DNA of 7,402 bases. It comes from Terriglobia bacterium (GTDB lineage Bacteria > Acidobacteriota > Terriglobia > UBA7540). The notes beneath the pieces are model-generated. The model saw only the letters and a program-made list of their open reading frames with translations. It did no database searches and had not been told where the DNA came from. Where the stretch lies: assembly GCA_022866195.1 (NCBI GenBank), contig JALHUF010000175.1, positions 1 to 7,402 on the forward strand, in the 5' to 3' direction. Position 1 is the first letter of the stretch, and every line of letters begins with the position of its first letter. Below, piece after piece: positions 7,067 through 7,402 of the stretch. Position numbers and translations under genes: made by a program.

Positions 7067-7090
7067 GCGCCCGTGCCAGCACGGGGGCGC
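7067..7090. other. GC-rich hairpin upstream of the TolC-like gene
   Basis: CCCGTGC (7070-7076) and GCACGGG (7079-7085) form a perfect 7-bp stem; folding with a GG bulge lets GCGC (7067-7070) pair with GCGC (7087-7090) and lengthens it. No T-run follows on either strand. It lies about 170 bases before the ATG at 7261, upstream of the proposed promoter, so it is probably not in that mRNA leader. Its function is unknown. Confidence 0.4.
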
Positions 7091-7161
7091 CGTGCACGTG
7101 GCCGTCGCGGAAGCTGAGGGGGACGCTATCGGTCAGTCAGACCGTTACTCGCCAGAGAGTC

Positions 7162-7190
7162 TTCAGTAAAATCGCCACTCAGAATATGAT
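7162..7190 (+). promoter_or_regulatory. Possible promoter of the TolC-like gene
   Basis: TATGAT (7185-7190) matches the -10 consensus at 5 of 6 positions. The hexamer 17 bp upstream, TTCAGT (7162-7167), is a weak -35 with 3 of 6 matches, which would fit an activator-dependent promoter. The transcription start would fall near 7197, giving a leader of about 65 bases. Confidence 0.35.
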
Positions 7191-7192
7191 GT

Positions 7193-7202
7193 CGTCATGA
7201 CG
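7193..7202. promoter_or_regulatory. 10-bp palindrome at the predicted transcription start
   Basis: CGTCATGACG is a perfect palindrome immediately downstream of the proposed -10 box. It is bracketed by GATGT (7188-7192) and ACATC (7205-7209), a further inverted pair offset by 2 nt. Its position over the expected start site is that of a repressor operator. The regulator is unknown. Confidence 0.35.
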
Positions 7203-7260
7203 CAACATCGCAGGTTTGGAGACACATCTGCCAATCGAGTCTTGAAGGAGGAACGCAGCC

Positions 7261-7402
7261 ATGCTCAGGATCATTACGGATAGCCACCGGAGGGGAGTGA
7301 CCCCCAGACTCAGCGTGGTCCTATTGCTTCCGCTACTGGCTGCGGGCAGAGACTTGCGCAGCGAGGAAAAACCTCCGCTGCGGGTCACCTTGCGTGAGGC
7401 GG
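7261..7402 (+). CDS. Probable TolC-family outer-membrane efflux protein, 5' end only
   Basis: The frame is open from the ATG at 7261 to the window edge (47 codons). AAGGAGG (7245-7251) lies 9 bases before the ATG. The translation has a basic N-terminus, a hydrophobic core LSVVLLLPLLAAG (about residues 17-29), and then KPPLRVTLREA at the end. A 'LTLREAV'-like stretch soon after the signal peptide is how mature TolC-family efflux proteins typically begin, so this is the best guess, but only this short motif supports it. A GTG at 7297 would give a more compact signal peptide but has a poorer ribosome-binding site. If correct, the protein would be the outer-membrane channel of a tripartite efflux or secretion system whose other genes lie beyond the window. 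Confidence 0.6.
   Translation, partial: MLRIITDSHRRGVTPRLSVVLLLPLLAAGRDLRSEEKPPLRVTLREA

Larger units (their letters stand above)
6909..7260. other. Divergent intergenic region
   Basis: These 352 bases separate the minus-strand 232-residue gene from the plus-strand gene at 7261. They hold the second palindromic repeat (6955-7026), a GC-rich hairpin (7067-7090), a possible promoter (7162-7190) and a 10-bp palindrome (7193-7202). No clear promoter for the minus-strand gene was found, and no coding sequence is convincing here. Confidence 0.7.

Overview
The window looks like chromosomal DNA from an Acidobacteriota-type bacterium, GC-rich throughout. The indications are a serine/threonine kinase fused through one membrane helix to a TolB-like beta-propeller, an exported FecR-domain protein with a tryptophan-rich segment, and small dispersed palindromic repeats between and inside genes. 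The assignment is inferred from gene content, not from a marker gene.

Layout. From 2 to 2338 (+) lies the 3' part of the kinase/beta-propeller gene; the window begins at the HRD catalytic loop. A 307-base intergenic region follows, holding a GTAG-plus-hairpin repeat and a good sigma70-like promoter. Next, 2646-4040 (+) encodes an ABC-2 type permease with no ATPase gene beside it here. On the minus strand, convergent with it, 4169-6073 encodes the FecR/tryptophan-rich/Ser-Gly-rich exported protein, probably with a terminator hairpin just past its stop. Upstream on the same strand, 6210-6908 encodes an unrecognised exported protein of 232 residues; the 136-base gap between the two contains a perfect 14-bp palindrome. 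A 352-base divergent intergenic region holds a second palindromic repeat, a GC-rich hairpin, and a candidate promoter and operator. At 7261 (+) starts a gene, cut by the window edge, whose first 47 codons look like an exported TolC-type outer-membrane protein.

The genes do not form one obvious pathway. What they share is the cell envelope: a transmembrane kinase sensor, an export permease, two secreted proteins and a probable outer-membrane channel.

The most interesting signal is a set of REP/REPIN-like elements. Two copies (93-167 and 6955-7026) have the form CTGTAG-hairpin ... hairpin-CTACAG with 11-bp perfect terminal inverted repeats, and a third, single hairpin (2430-2458) also has GTAG directly at its 5' foot. 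The first copy is exactly 75 bp and lies in frame inside the activation segment of the kinase, adding about 25 residues between DFG and the SPE motif.
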